A stretch of 64,000 nucleotides of DNA from the NCBI GenBank assembly GCA_965262875.1, contig OZ253569.1:5208001-5272000 (forward strand). Reading direction: 5' to 3'. Origin of the DNA: JBALVT01 sp965262875 (GTDB taxonomy: Bacteria > Pseudomonadota > Gammaproteobacteria > Pseudomonadales > Halieaceae). The position numbers were made by a program, and so were the translations under genes. Under the pieces are notes generated by a model. It was not told where the DNA came from and searched no databases. It saw nothing but the letters and a program-made list of their open reading frames with translations. This document shows positions 55,149 through 64,000 of the stretch, piece by piece (position 1 is the stretch's first letter; every line of letters begins with the position of its first letter).

Positions 55149-55272
55149 TAAATGCACCGTGTGGAAGGAAAGCAGCGAGTTTGGCGGAGAAAAGCTACAA
55201 TGACTACGTGGCGGAGTGTCCCGCCCGATAAACAAGTGCATGTTGCCAAGGTCGCCTGAAGGAGTGTTAGCT

Positions 55273-56664
55273 ATGAAGAATATGCGTGTTGAAACCGACA
55301 GTTTTGGTCCACTCGAGGTTCCTTCAGAAAAGCTTTATGGCGCCCAGACCGCGCGTTCGCTGATCAATTTTCCCATTGGTACGGAGACACAACCGGTACC
55401 GTTGATTCGAGCGATGGGAATAGTCAAACGCTGTGCTGCTATTGCAAACCTGCGTCTGGAAAATATAGAGCCCGAGTTTTCCGATGCCATCGTGCAGGCG
55501 GCACAAGAGGTCGCCGAGGGGAAGTTGAACGATCATTTTCCTCTGTCGGTGTGGCAAACCGGTTCTGGTACCCAGACCAATATGAATGCGAATGAAGTGG
55601 TATCCAATCGGGCGATTCAGATCCTGGGCGGGGTGGTGGGATCGAAAGACCCGATACACCCTAACGACCATGTCAATCGCTCACAGTCTTCCAACGATAC
55701 CTTCCCAACTGCCATGCACATTGCAGCAGCCGAGGAAATTAGTCACGCGCTGATCCCCGCGTTGCAGATGTTGCGCAATGCACTCAATGACAAATCTAAG
55801 GAATTTCAGCATATTATCAAAATAGGCCGCACTCATTTGCAGGATGCGACCCCCTTGACACTGGGCCAGGAGTTTTCGGGTTACACGGCCATGGTCGAAA
55901 ATACCATTCGTCGTGTAACTCAGGCATTGCCGGCGCTATGTGAATTGGCGCAAGGTGGTACCGCAGTGGGTACTGGGCTCAACACCGTCACTGGCTTTGC
56001 AGAAACCTTTGCGGAGGAGGTCGCAGCCTTTACGCAACTTCCCTTTGTCACAGCACCTAACAAGTTTGAGGCCCTGGCAACCAAAGATGCACTGGTCGAA
56101 GCTCACGGTGCTCTCAATAGCGCGGCAGTGAGCCTGTTCAAGATTGCCAATGACATTCGCCTGTTGGGGTCGGGACCGCGTTCGGGGCTGGGAGAGATCG
56201 CCCTGCCGAAAAATGAACCGGGCTCCTCCATCATGCCCGGCAAGGTCAATCCTACGCAGTGCGAGGCAATGACCATGGTCTGTACCCAAGTGATGGGCAA
56301 CAACACTACAATATCCATGGCGGGTAGTCAGGGTCACTTCGAATTGAACGTGTTCAAGCCAGTGATTATTTACAACCTGCTGCAATCTGTCAGGCTGTTG
56401 TCAGATATGTGTGTGAGCTTCACTGGCAAATGCGTTGTGGGAATCGAGGCCCGGGAAGATAATATTTCCGATCTCATGAATCGCTCGCTGATGCTTGTTA
56501 CCGCGCTTAATTCTACGATCGGGTATGACAACGCGACTATTGTTGCCAAAACGGCGCACAAAAATGGCACGACTTTACGTGAGGAGGCTGTCGCCTTGGG
56601 CTATGTCACCCAGGAGCAATTCGATGCGATTGTGCGGCCGGAAAATATGCTGGGGCCGACATAG
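55273..56664 (+). CDS. fumC: Fumarate hydratase class II
   Basis: This 463-residue protein hydrates fumarate to malate in the TCA cycle in the cytoplasm. It has the superfamily signature GSSIMPGKVNPTQCE, the TGSGTQTNMNANEV and NRSQSSNDTFPTAMH substrate regions, and the GRTHLQDATPLTLGQE histidine. I chose ATG 55273, with AAGGAG nine bases upstream, over an earlier in-frame start at 55216. It is intact; a short gap leads to the IS1182-type element. Confidence 0.95.
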   Translation: MKNMRVETDSFGPLEVPSEKLYGAQTARSLINFPIGTETQPVPLIRAMGIVKRCAAIANLRLENIEPEFSDAIVQAAQEVAEGKLNDHFPLSVWQTGSGTQTNMNANEVVSNRAIQILGGVVGSKDPIHPNDHVNRSQSSNDTFPTAMHIAAAEEISHALIPALQMLRNALNDKSKEFQHIIKIGRTHLQDATPLTLGQEFSGYTAMVENTIRRVTQALPALCELAQGGTAVGTGLNTVTGFAETFAEEVAAFTQLPFVTAPNKFEALATKDALVEAHGALNSAAVSLFKIANDIRLLGSGPRSGLGEIALPKNEPGSSIMPGKVNPTQCEAMTMVCTQVMGNNTTISMAGSQGHFELNVFKPVIIYNLLQSVRLLSDMCVSFTGKCVVGIEAREDNISDLMNRSLMLVTALNSTIGYDNATIVAKTAHKNGTTLREEAVALGYVTQEQFDAIVRPENMLGPT

Positions 56665-56692
56665 GCTAATTCGCCAAAAAGCACGCTTCTAG

Positions 56693-58291
56693 CAGCCTGT
56701 CGGACTTAACCCAACAACGTCATTATGAGATAATGTGGTCACACTGAAAAGTAACCGGGAATAAGTGATGGCCAATTTTGTAAACGTTGATCGAGAGACG
56801 GACTATCTATTTCCTCCCTCTATGTCGGACTGGTTACCTGAACACCACCTGGCACGGTTTGTCGTGGAGGTCGTTGATCAGCTCGATCTGTCTGAGCTCA
56901 CCCGTCAATATGCCGGGCGTGGATCAAAGGCGCACCATCCAGCGGTCCTACTGAGTTTGCTGATCTACGGTTACGCCACCGGTGTGTTTTCCAGCCGTAA
57001 GATTGAGCGAGCCACCCACGACTCCATTGCGTTTCGCTACCTGGCGGCCAACACGCATCCGGATCACGACACTATAGCGACCTTTCGACGCCGTTTTTGC
57101 CTCAGCTTGAAGCACTTTTTGTTCAGGTCTTGTTGCTGGCGCGTGAAATGAAGCTCATGAAGCTTGGGCGTATCGCCCTGGATGGCACCAAGATCAAGGC
57201 GAATGCCAGCAAGCATAAGGCGCTTTCTTATGGCCACTTAAAGAAAATCGAAGCACAGCTCAAGACAGAAGTCAGCGCTCTCACTGCACAGGCCGAGGCG
57301 GCAGATCAAACGCCGGTAGCGGATGGCATGGACATTCCCGCGGAGATTTCCCGGCGCGAAACACGACTTGAGGCACTGGCTGCGGCCAAAGTAAAAATTG
57401 AAGAACGGGCGCAGGAGCGTTTTGCGCGTGAACAAGCCGAATACCAACAAAAACAAACCAAACGCCAAGCTCAGAGGGATACTGGAAAAAAGCCCCGGGG
57501 CCGGGAGCCTAAGCCACCGCTTCCCGGCCCTCGAGATAAAGACCAGATGAATTTGACCGATGAAGAGTCGCGTATCATGCCGGTATCTGGCGGCGGCTTT
57601 GAGCAGTGCTACAACGCCCAGGCCAGTGTTGACACCGATACAATGCTCGTCGTCAGTACACACATGACACAGGCCCCGAACGACAAACAACAAATAAAGC
57701 CGGCCCTGACAAAGCTGAATACCCTGCCTGAAGAACTGGGCAAGGTGACCGACCTGCTGGCCGATACAGGCTATTTTAGCGGTGATAATGTAAAGGCTTG
57801 CGTAGAGGATAATATCCAGCCTTTACTGGCAGTAGCGCGTGACCACCATCACCCGTGCGTTTTTGATCGGTTTGCCCCTGACGCCCCCACTCCGATAACG
57901 GATGATCAGGTGAGGCTCATGAAACATCAACTGACGACCCAATCCGGTCGAGCGCTGTACGCATTAAGAAAGCAAACGGTAGAGCCAGTGTTCGGCATCA
58001 TCAAACACGTTATGGGGTTGAGGCAGTTCTCGATGCGAGGTTTGGACAAGGTTGCGGGCGAATGGACGCTGGCGACACTGGCATGGAATGTAAAGCGTAT
58101 GAATGTGCTGAGAATGGCATAATTAAGCGGTCATTTGCCGCATAAATGCCCATTACAGGGCTGGATAAAGGCGTGATGAAGGTTGACGTGGCTGCCCTGG
58201 GACAATCACATCTTCTGCGTGGTGTCCTGACAGCCCTGTAGCACGCTGGAGTATTAAATCGTGCCCGTCAGGAGCTGAGTCCGACAAACTG
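56693..58291 (+). mobile_element. IS1182-type element with CTAG target duplication
   Basis: The 1599-bp element has ends CAGCCTGTCGGACTTA (56693) and, inward from 58291, CAGTTTGTCGGACTCA. It is flanked by CTAG at 56689-56692 and 58292-58295, a clear 4-bp target duplication. The transposase carries a frameshift. A single orphan end of the same type is at 19156. Confidence 0.9.
56768..58122 (+). pseudogene. IS1182-type transposase, frameshifted
   Basis: The first block reads FVNVDRETDYLFPPSMSDWL through DTIATFRRRF; the second continues LPQLEALFVQVLLLAREM. The break falls in a T run near 57092-57096 where one T seems lost (five instead of six). After correction the protein has about 451 residues, with Asp in ALDGTKIKANASKH, Asp in LADTGYFS and Glu in VEPVFGIIKHVMGLRQF. 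A programmed shift or sequencing error cannot be excluded. Confidence 0.85.
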
Positions 58292-58936
58292 CTAGCGCTG
58301 GATTAAACCGTCAAAGATAACGCTAACTGCGCTTTCGACCTGTGCCCGAATAGCCGGTCCATCGAGTTTTTCTGACGAATTGTTCAATCTGCTGGTCAGG
58401 GCGGGCAGTGCAAACAGACCACCTGCACCATGGGTCATCAAGAAATATAGCAAAGTCACCGAGATAGGGGCGATACGCCCTTCAGCGGCCAGGCGAGTGA
58501 GCCATGCGTCCCCAAAATCCCGCACCGGTTTTATGTAGGTATTAAACAGGTAATCCAGGCGCGGACCAGGTCGGCTCGCCTCCTGATTGATAATTTGCAA
58601 CAGCGATGGGTGCAGTGCATTGATTTCGATGAAATTGCCTACCAGGCCTCGGAGCACCAGCAGTTCATCCCTCCCCAATCTCTTGGCTTCTCGTACCAGG
58701 TCCTCCTGTAGACGCCCAAATCCATAGTCGACTGCCGCATACCAAAGCCGCTCCTTTGATCCAAAACGCTGAGGGATCAAATTGTGACTCACATCCAAAC
58801 GACGTGCTATGTCTCGCACTGAAGTACCTTCAAAACCGTTTTCCCCAAAAGCCTGCAGTACAGCGTCGAGCAGTAGCTCGTCTGCAACGACTGAATTTTC
58901 TCCCTGTGCGGGTCGGCCTCTCGATCTTGTGGCCAT
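58292..58936 (-). CDS. TetR/AcrR-family transcriptional regulator
   Basis: The 214-residue protein has an N-terminal HTH (TSVRDIARRLDVSHNLIPQRFGSKERL) and a helical ligand domain. Its stop codon TAG is part of the CTAG duplicated by the IS1182 insertion, so the gene end is kept. It is divergent from a broken MpaB-type oxygenase gene, and a palindrome in the gap could be its operator. Confidence 0.88.
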   Translation of the reverse strand: MATRSRGRPAQGENSVVADELLLDAVLQAFGENGFEGTSVRDIARRLDVSHNLIPQRFGSKERLWYAAVDYGFGRLQEDLVREAKRLGRDELLVLRGLVGNFIEINALHPSLLQIINQEASRPGPRLDYLFNTYIKPVRDFGDAWLTRLAAEGRIAPISVTLLYFLMTHGAGGLFALPALTSRLNNSSEKLDGPAIRAQVESAVSVIFDGLIQR

Positions 58937-58975
58937 GGTGTTAAATCCTTATCAAGCGTTTAAATTGACAGTTGT

Positions 58976-58987
58976 CATGTCGTGCGC
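58976..58987. promoter_or_regulatory. Probable TetR-type operator
   Basis: TGACA GT TGTCA lies in the 83-bp space between the divergent regulator and oxygenase genes and overlaps a TTGACA that may be a -35 box. Its position and symmetry fit auto- and neighbour repression. Confidence 0.45.
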
Positions 58988-59019
58988 CAATATAAGTACA
59001 GTAAAGCGAAGGAGCGGTT

Positions 59020-59955
59020 ATGTTGCAAGCTATTAAAGCCGATATTGTCAGCCAGATAGAGGTGATGGGTGGCCGTCATGATGAGGCAGCTATTTACGGG
59101 GGTGCACAGGGGGATTTAGGGCTTATCGGTGGCCCCGACAGTATCTCCTGGGAAATCAATGGTGATCTGGCCAGCGTAAGTGGCGCAGGAGCAGGCGCCA
59201 TAATGATGGAGGTGTTACATCCATCTGTTATGCACGGAGTGTTCACACAGTCCTCCTACAGAACCGACCCGTATACGCGATCTCGAAATACCCTTGGCTA
59301 CGTACTGCGTTCAACCTTTGGCAACACCCAAGCTGCCACGCGGGTTATCGAGCGGGTGAAGATGGTGCATGGTCGAATCAACGGTACTCGCGCGGACGGA
59401 GTCAGCTATCAAGCGCTGGACCCAGAACTGATCGCCTGGGTTCATACCTGTATTCCCTAGGGAATCATGATGGCGTTTGACCGTTTTAAACGTCCTCTGA
59501 GCCGGGATGAAAAAGACCAGTACCTGCGCGAACAAGCGTTGATCGGGCGCATGGGTGGTGCCCAATGGGTTCCTGAATCAGTCAGTGAGCTGGAAGACTA
59601 CGTGGAGCGGATGCGGCCGTTGATGGCCTACAACGACCAGACCCGACAATTTGCCGATTTCATGCTCGGCACCAGCGGCGATATGGAAACGACGCGATGC
59701 CAACGCTTTGAGTCCTGGATGGGCATGCACGGGTCGATGGCGATGATGCCCGATTGGGCGTGCAAAATGATGAGCGTGGAACACTCCGATTTTGCGGAGC
59801 GCGTTTTCTTTAGACCCAACGAAAGTTTGAAAAGTAAAATTATACGCTGGGCCGTAGGGGAAATGCCCTGCAAAGCAATGGCAGTGGCGAGAGTGACGGG
59901 AAATGAGTACACCAGTGCAGAGGATATTGCGGTGCCGGTGGAGGTCACAAGCTAG
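59020..59955 (+). pseudogene. MpaB-type oxygenase (DUF2236), amber stop
   Basis: Two blocks in one frame read as a 311-residue protein of the MpaB/rubber oxygenase family: GAGAIMMEVLHPSVMHGVF, NTLGYVLRSTFG, WVHTCIP, then after TAG (59458-59460) GIMMAFDRFKRPLS and the rest. Relatives have Trp at the stop (TGG to TAG). These are heme oxygenases that cleave polyprenyl or other chains. AAGGAG precedes the ATG by six bases. It lies before a likewise broken TonB receptor. Confidence 0.85.
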
Positions 59956-60057
59956 CGCTTCACAATGATGGAACTCCAATGGCGAAGATTGCAGTTATTT
60001 GTTGATAGCCAGACAATTGATAAAATAAAAATAGGCACGAGCCAGGGAGCCCTATCA

Positions 60058-62318
60058 ATGAACACGGTGAAGATACAGCAGCTACTGTGTGCGGCTGTTT
60101 GCATGAGCGCAGCGTCAGTGAGCACATTCGCTCAAAGTTCAGCCTCCGGTGAAAGTCTATTGCTGGAGGAGTTGATAGTGACCGCGCGCAAGCGCGAGCA
60201 AAATTTGCAGGAAGTTGCCGTCGGTGTCTCTTTGCTTTCGGGCAAGAGCATGGCCCAGGCGCAACTGCGTAATGCCGCTGACCTTGCCACTTTGTTGCCC
60301 ACGCTCAACGTCCAGTCCAGTCCAGTTCCGGCCCTTCATCCTCCTCTTTTAACATTCGCGGTATCGGGACCCAGGCTTTCGTCGCCGGTGTGGAGTCCTC
60401 CGTGGCAACCATGTTAGATGGCGTGGTGATGGGCAACGCGGGTATGGCTTTTTTGGAATTGGTGGATGTCGAACGGGTGGAGGTATTGCGCGGTCCCCAG
60501 GGAACGCTCTATGGGAAAAACGCATCGGGTGGTGTCATTCATATTATTACCAAGGATCCCACTCCCGAATTGTCGGGAACGATTGCGGCCACAGCGATAG
60601 AGGAAGACGAGTACAGGTTGGATGGAACAGTGTCCGGCCCGATTCGCGACGCGCTATCATTTCGTTTCACGGGTTCTGTTGTCGACGACAAGGGCTATGC
60701 AAACAACGTATTCAATGGTGAGCGCATCAATGGCAACGAAAGCAGCAACGCCCGGCTGAAGTTGTTGTGGGCAGCCAGTGAGGAGCTTGAGTTACTCTGG
60801 TCCAGTGACTACTCCCAGAGTGATTGCGATTGTAATTCCCTCGGTGTTAGATCGATCATGGCCGGACCTCTACAGGATTTATTGTTAGCCGAGCAATTTC
60901 CAGTCGTTCCTTCAGATGACAATCAAGATGTTAATAATGATCAGCCCACAACAACTGAACTACGCAGCTCCGGTCACGCTCTTACCATTAACTGGACGAT
61001 CGGCGACTATCAGCTGACATCGATTACCTCTGTCCGCGGCTGGCACAATGAAAATTTGGTCGACTTCGACAACCGGCCGATCAATCCCATTGCGGTGAGT
61101 TTTCCCGCGCCGTTCGAAACCGAACAGGAGCAATTTTCACAGGAGTTTAGGCTTACTTCGGCATCGGCAGATTGGGGTTCCTACGTTGTGGGTGCTTATT
61201 ACTTCGAACAGGATGTAGATACCACCAGTGCCATCACCGTGTCACTACTTGCACCCATTATTCCCGAGGGAACCCGGTTTGGGGATACCAATGTCAAGAG
61301 TGAGAACGCAGCGCTTTTTGGCGAGTTGAATTTCAACTTGTCGGATAGCTGGCAGCTTGCCCTCGGTGCGCGGTATACCCACGATACTTTGGAATACGAC
61401 ACTAAAATCGAAGGTACCCACGTCCTTGTGTTTCCCACAGAGGGTCAAGCGAGAGACTCCCTCACGGAAAGTGACTGGTCACCGAAGGTGGCACTGCAGT
61501 GGGAGGCCAGCGAAACGGCAATGTTGTATTTGAGCTATGTGAGTGGCTACAAAGGGCCATCCTTTGATACATCACTTGTCGCAGCGGGGAGGGTTGTTAA
61601 ACCAGAGACCAGCGATGCCTGGGAGATGGGCATGAAGTCTACCTGGTTCGACAGCCGTTTGGTTTTGAATATCGCAGCTTTTCACGCCGAATATAGAGAC
61701 TTCCAAGCGCAGGCACTAATCGATGACAACCCCAATGATTTGCTCGCCGGAGATTTTGTTCTCGTAAACGCGGGTGAGGTCTCGACTCAAGGCGCGGAGA
61801 TCGAGTTTATTTCGCGACCCACGGATAACTGGAGTATAGCGGGCGGTATCGCGTACACCGATGCCACCGTTGACGAATACGCCGAGGGCAATTGCAGTGC
61901 GGGCCAAAAGTTTTGGGGTGAGTGTCCCAATGGTTTTCAGGATCTTTCCGGTGGGCGATTGCCGACGACGCCGGAATGGAAGCTCAATTTGAGTACTAGC
62001 TATGACATCAATTTGGAAACAGCGCCCTTCAATTTAATTCTGGGCGCCAATGTGCGCGCTCAGGATGAGGTACTTTACGGACTCTCGCAGGATGAACACA
62101 CCGTACAGGATTCCTACACTGTGGTTGATATCCGTGCCACATTAAAGGGTAAAAATCACGGCTACGAAATCACAGGGTTTGTAAAAAACCTGTTCGATCA
62201 AGATTATGCCAGTTTGATTTTCGGTCAGGGGGAAGAGTTTATCCCCCACGGCTATATTCACATTGTGCCAAAATACGCTCAGCGTATGGCGGGAGTTGAG
62301 GTTCGCTACGAGTTTTAA
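60058..62318 (+). pseudogene. TonB-dependent receptor, 5-bp duplication frameshift
   Basis: The start has a signal peptide (to about residue 25, STFAQ) and TonB box LLEELIVTARKREQNLQEVA. At 60314-60323 the unit AGTCC is doubled, and the frame shifts by +2; after removing one copy it reads LPTLNVQSSSGPSSSSFNIR, GIGTQAFVAGV and continues VEVLRGPQGTLYGKNASGGV to the barrel end at 62318. The total would be about 750 residues. It follows the broken MpaB gene and is inactive as read, unless the repeat number changes. Confidence 0.9.
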
Positions 62319-62321
62319 GCC

Positions 62322-63059
62322 CTACCCGAGTTCTCGCCCATAGATATTAAGCTCCTTCTGCACCCGCTCGATATAGTCGCGTAGTTCGGTCATTTCGTTG
62401 GCGATCTCGGATACCCATGTCGCGGGTTGGTTGTCCATCAGTCCTGTAAGCATTCCCACAACGGCAAAATCAAAGACCGTTAGACGATCTCCGGCGATGT
62501 AACTGCTGCTGGTACTGAGCTGCGCGACTATTGCCTCTAGGTCTCTGCGGGCAAAATTCTTTTGTTCTTCGAAGGAATGACGCCCCAGGCCATGCAGGTT
62601 ATAAGTTTGTCGCATCTGTTTGCGCGCCATAGTCGATGCCAGCCATCCTATAGGGGCAGGCAAGTCGCCAAAAAAATCTTTCTTTACTACCTTGAACCAC
62701 TCGTCATCTAGCCAGCGCGCTGCCACTATCATCCAGTACAGGTGGTCCTCGGCTAAACGGGTGAAAGCGGTCCCAATAGCCAGTTCTTGCGCACTGAGGT
62801 CCCCAAACAAGCCGCCGTTGGTTTTCTTGTCCAAGTGCTCGAGGATTAATTCGGAATCGGGTATTACCTCACCATCTACCAACCAGGGCATTTTTCCCTT
62901 GGGGGCTTTGCGAGGATCAGCCACTGTCTCGATATCGAAGTCGATATTCAGGTGGGTCAGTGCCATTTCAATTTTTAGACAAAAGGGGCTTGGGTTGCGC
63001 AGGCCAAAGGCGGTCGGCAGGGTGTATAGAGTAATCACTGGTTTGTTCCATCGCTGCAC
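62322..63059 (-). CDS. Glutathione S-transferase-like (metaxin/Tom37-type) protein
   Basis: This 245-residue protein has the thioredoxin-like half with NPSPFCLKIEMALTHLNIDF, KAPKGKMPWLVDGEVIPDSELI (the cis-Pro and Ser-binding part) and an all-helical half with AGDRLTVFDFAVVG. It may conjugate glutathione or serve as a binding protein. The frame opens at GTG 63059, and a later GTG just before ITLYTLP is also possible; no good ribosome site was found. It ends 3 bp from the TonB receptor end. Confidence 0.8.
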   Translation of the reverse strand: MQRWNKPVITLYTLPTAFGLRNPSPFCLKIEMALTHLNIDFDIETVADPRKAPKGKMPWLVDGEVIPDSELILEHLDKKTNGGLFGDLSAQELAIGTAFTRLAEDHLYWMIVAARWLDDEWFKVVKKDFFGDLPAPIGWLASTMARKQMRQTYNLHGLGRHSFEEQKNFARRDLEAIVAQLSTSSSYIAGDRLTVFDFAVVGMLTGLMDNQPATWVSEIANEMTELRDYIERVQKELNIYGRELG

Positions 63060-63156
63060 GAGAGGGATGAAGCATAATTGTTAATGTCAGAAGTTTCTAT
63101 CTTTGATTGAGGGTTCACCGGCAGGGAATGTCACTGGGGGTTGCTGCGTGACTAGC

Positions 63157-63693
63157 TCAAACTGGTGCAGCCGATAAGGCGAGTAACATCTGGGAGATGA
63201 AGTACAGTGGGGTGCCCCACAGTTTGTTGAGTTTCATAGACTTCACGAACTGCTCGGCGGCTACGGCTAGGCTAGATCGGAGATCGCAAAACTAACAGCT
63301 CCGGCGACAATCAAAGCGCCGTGTACATACTCGTAAGTCATACTTGCGCTTAAGAGCATAGCGGCAATTACGAGTATATAGGCAGTCACGCCTATCTTCA
63401 TGTCGGGGATTAAATGGGGTTTGAGCCAAGCCAGCGAGGAAAAACCGGTCAGACTCTGCCATCAGGAAAACGTCGCCGATAAAGCAGAGCGCCAGGCCGG
63501 CTAGCAGCCAGTTCCCGTAGGTGGTCTGAGTAGCGCCCATGACGAGGGCGAGGTAAATAAAGGTCGCTGCGGCCAGCGGCTTGAACAGATACCGGCCCGG
63601 GCGAAAAGCGAGGAAATCGCTTATTACCAGCGCCAGCGTAGAAGATAGCAACAGGAGAATAGGTATCATTGGTTGTAGCAGGATGCTTTGCAT
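63157..63693 (-). pseudogene. Lysoplasmalogenase (YhhN-like), decayed
   Basis: Three blocks in different frames can be aligned: first 63693 to about 63450 (MQSILLQPMIPILLLL to LAGLALCFIGDVFLMAESDR, FFLAGL); then WLKPHLIPDMKIGVTAYILV to FAISDLA; then AEQFVKSMKLNKLWGTPLYF up to the stop TGA at 63157-63159. The last part matches the usual family end. About 30 residues are lost between the first two, and the third is frameshifted. The enzyme normally cleaves the vinyl ether of lysoplasmalogen. Confidence 0.7.
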
Positions 63694-63703
63694 GGATTTG
63701 TTG

Positions 63704-63910
63704 TCAGGTCTGCCGAAGATCATCGTTGGCGTGGGATTTTGACGATGCATCCTTTAGGCAAATGCGCAGTTCGTCTAGAGCTGCGGTCAAACTCGATAGC
63801 TTCCCCCGCTCAGCGGCGTTGTGAATAAGTTCGCAGCGATGTGCAATCGCATGAGTCGCTGCCAATCCTGATAGGCCTTTTAATTGGTGTGTGAGTTCTA
63901 TAACTAGAGT
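63704..63910 (-). pseudogene. Hpt phosphotransfer domain remnant
   Basis: A frame closing at TGA 63704-63706 reads IELTHQLKGLSGLAATHAIA and then a helix with AERGKLSSLTAALDELRICL. This fits the Hpt four-helix domain with the phosphorylated His in THQLKG. A TAA at 63911-63913 cuts the frame upstream, and no start codon is seen. It is probably the tail of a lost histidine kinase. Confidence 0.45.
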
Positions 63911-63966
63911 TTAGAGTCTGGGGAGGAAGATTATCGCGCAAAGTGTGCGAAAAAACTTGACATAAA

Positions 63967-63985
63967 GCGGCAAAAAGTTTGCCGC
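63967..63985. repeat. 8-bp hairpin near window end
   Basis: GCGGCAAA AAG TTTGCCGC is a perfect stem. There is no T tail and no gene is readable here, so its role is unknown. Confidence 0.3.
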
Positions 63986-64000
63986 GCCCTATACAGCTTT

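Noticed and set aside
56768..58122. Two overlapping IS1182 genes with programmed frameshift
   Set aside because: IS1182 relatives use one gene; the break is a T run short of one T, which suits a mutation or read error better.
33205..59460. Reassigned TAG codon, because of two amber stops in otherwise good frames
   Set aside because: TAG ends many intact genes here, for example fumC, and other lesions are TAA or frameshifts, so plain decay explains it.
59020..59955. Two separate small genes
   Set aside because: Both are in the same frame and together make one MpaB-type protein with a TAG at a conserved Trp.
1..64000. CRISPR arrays, tRNA or rRNA genes, phage genes
   Set aside because: No regularly spaced repeats, cloverleaf-like segments or phage structural proteins were found on either strand by reading.

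Overview
The window looks like a chromosomal segment of a marine or aquatic gammaproteobacterium, perhaps a Cellvibrionales-type heterotroph. The reasons are moderate GC, several TonB-dependent receptors with typical EEVIVTA TonB boxes, NSS, NCS1 and HAAAP transporters, catabolic oxidoreductases and many insertion sequences. No rRNA, tRNA or CRISPR array was seen, so the taxonomy is an inference from gene content.

Layout. (1) 1-3.3 kb: a truncated lipoprotein gene, an IS of 1395 bp with perfect 25-bp ends inserted 10 bp before that gene's start codon, and an aromatic amino acid permease. (2) 3.3-24.9 kb: a catabolic island. It starts with two tandem metallo-beta-lactamase-fold hydrolases. Divergent from them is a tightly packed seven-gene run: luciferase-like flavin oxidoreductase, NMT1/THI5-like protein, FAD subunit, 2Fe-2S subunit, fused CoxG-CoxL molybdenum hydroxylase, NCS1 nucleobase-type permease, alpha/beta hydrolase. 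Then come a CbiM-like cobalt permease and a cobalt-type nitrile hydratase operon with a His-tailed activator. A 2-kb scar of broken genes and an IS21 remnant follows, then a RutA-like flavin monooxygenase, a tandem CDGSH/double-cupin protein, a TetR regulator and a TonB receptor closed by a strong terminator. (3) 24.9-27.4 kb: a PLP enzyme and an NSS sodium symporter. (4) 27.5-36.0 kb: a mobile-element pile: ISL3 copy 1, IS66 and IS3 scraps, a full IS66, an exported SAM hydroxide adenosyltransferase gene, and an IS3 interrupted by a group II intron whose exon junctions can be placed to the base. (5) 36-48.6 kb: sterol-desaturase-like enzyme, broken carotenoid oxygenase, TonB receptor, D-aminoacylase-like amidohydrolase, PNPOx-like protein, phosphoesterase, DUF7065-type lipocalin-like protein, CHK-type kinase and small membrane proteins. 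(6) 48.7-52.4 kb: ISL3 copy 2, a truncated transposase fused to a 711-bp IS66 fragment, and a beheaded LysR gene. (7) 52.6-64 kb: transporter, exported MDR reductase, fumarase C, a frameshifted IS1182-type element, TetR regulator, broken MpaB-type oxygenase, broken TonB receptor, GST and a decayed lysoplasmalogenase and Hpt domain.

How it may work together. The island in region 2 combines outer-membrane uptake, a nucleobase-family permease, a molybdenum hydroxylase, two flavin monooxygenases, one of them RutA-like, a Co nitrile hydratase with its own metal permease, and several hydrolases. I infer a pathway for an imported N-heterocyclic, possibly nitrile-bearing compound; the substrate is not shown by the sequence. 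The rest of the window shows active decay: about a dozen genes are truncated or carry frameshifts or stops, several of them next to IS elements.
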